Shown here: one piece after another, positions 63,588 to 64,000 of the stretch
Layout of the letters: the number at the start of each line of letters is the position of its first letter
Position numbering within the stretch: position 1 is the first letter of the stretch
Assembly (NCBI GenBank): GCA_024235675.1
Contig: JACKLZ010000004.1
Coordinates: 181,501-245,500, forward strand
Reading direction: 5' to 3'
DNA: 64,000 bases
Source: Zoogloeaceae bacterium
Lineage (GTDB): Bacteria; Pseudomonadota; Gammaproteobacteria; Burkholderiales; Rhodocyclaceae
Position numbers and translations under genes: made by a program
The notes under the pieces: generated by a model
Seen by the model: the letters and a program-made list of their open reading frames with translations, nothing else
Databases searched by the model: none
What the model was told of the DNA's origin: nothing

Positions 63588-64000
63588 GCACTGGCGCTAC
63601 TGCCCGCGCTGCGGCAGCGCGCTGGCCGACGCGCATATCGGCGATCTGCCGCGTCGCGTTTGCCCCGACACCGCCTGCGGCTTCGTTGCCTGGGGCAATC
63701 CGGTGCCGGTGGTGTGTGCGCTCATCGAATGCCTCGATCGCGACGGCCACATGCTGCTGGCGCGCAACGCGGCCTGGCCGGAAGGCAAGTTTGCGCTGGT
63801 CACCGGTTTTCTGGAACGCGACGAAGCCCCCGAGATCGCCGTGGCGAGAGAGGTGAAAGAAGAAACCGGCCTCGACGCTCAGGCGGTGCACTGGATCGGC
63901 AACTACGGCTTTGCAGACGCCAACCAGGTGCTGCTGGTCTATCACGTGCAGGCCACCGGCGAGATCACGCTCAATGAAGAGCTTGTGGAGGTGAAGCTGA
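63571..64000 (+). CDS. Nudix hydrolase with zinc ribbon, 3'-truncated by the window edge
   Basis: The first 143 residues of a NudC-like NAD(H) pyrophosphatase or related Nudix enzyme. An N-terminal zinc ribbon (YCPRCG, then CPDTACGF) precedes the Nudix box, GFLERDE with REVKEETGL (G-x5-E-x7-REVxEExGL). The ATG at 63571 lies inside the end of ltaE, so the two are coupled. The reading frame is open at base 64000. Confidence 0.88.
   Translation, partial: MRFDPEHWRYCPRCGSALADAHIGDLPRRVCPDTACGFVAWGNPVPVVCALIECLDRDGHMLLARNAAWPEGKFALVTGFLERDEAPEIAVAREVKEETGLDAQAVHWIGNYGFADANQVLLVYHVQATGEITLNEELVEVKL

Overview
The window looks like chromosomal DNA of a high-GC, motile, Gram-negative betaproteobacterium, most likely Rhodocyclales (Azoarcus/Thauera/Zoogloea-like). 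This is inferred from the gene set: a flagellar locus with FleSR-type sigma54 control, two PEP-CTERM proteins, a TakP-type TRAP system, a fixABCX operon and YjgA/PmbA/MogA neighbours. I see no rRNA, tRNA, CRISPR array, insertion sequence or prophage.

Layout. 0-3.7 kb: the 3' part of a GFA-family gene, gamma-glutamyltransferase, and a FetAB-type iron exporter. 3.7-8.5 kb: a TRAP permease pair, then an ArsR regulator divergent from two small monooxygenase-like (NIPSNAP/ABM) genes with a perfect palindrome at the divergent start, then two small genes. 8.5-13.1 kb: two small lipoproteins, a SAM methyltransferase and a PhoX-like PEP-CTERM protein. 13.2-25.2 kb: flagellar genes fliFGHIJKLMN on the minus strand and fleS-fleR-fliE on the plus strand, with candidate sigma54 promoters before fliF, fliL and fliE; fliOPQR do not follow fliN. 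25.6-30.8 kb: a beta-hydroxyacid dehydrogenase, a TRAP binding protein that probably serves the permease pair 23 kb away, pmbA, yjgA and mogA. 30.9-37.1 kb: a PAS/GGDEF diguanylate cyclase, an ECF sigma/anti-sigma pair followed by the periplasmic methionine sulfoxide reductase genes msrPQ, and DAHP synthase. 37.1-40.1 kb: an encapsulated-ferritin-like protein without a shell gene, and two unknown secreted proteins in DNA of lower GC. 40.1-44.2 kb: fixABCX plus a ferritin-like gene. 44.4-55.1 kb: dinB, a second PEP-CTERM protein, an M1-like peptidase divergent from a ChaN/PDZ protein with overlapping starts, an AttEFGH-like ABC system, and an RlmN-like radical SAM enzyme. 55.1-64 kb: a Sbal_3080 lipoprotein, periplasmic MsrA, a chemoreceptor remnant, unknown genes, a PduO-type ATP:cob(I)alamin adenosyltransferase, alaS, threonine aldolase and a 3'-truncated Nudix hydrolase.

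Two themes stand out. Envelope protein repair is represented twice (MsrPQ under its own ECF module, and an exported MsrA). Iron handling recurs (FetAB, EncFtn-like protein, ferritin-like protein beside fixX, ChaN-like protein). The strongest anomaly is technical or evolutionary: between about 57.4 and 62.1 kb, four genes including the essential alaS carry about 13 one- or two-base indels, most of them in short homopolymers, while conserved residues on both sides are intact. I see no such breaks elsewhere, which suggests a locally poor consensus rather than true gene decay.
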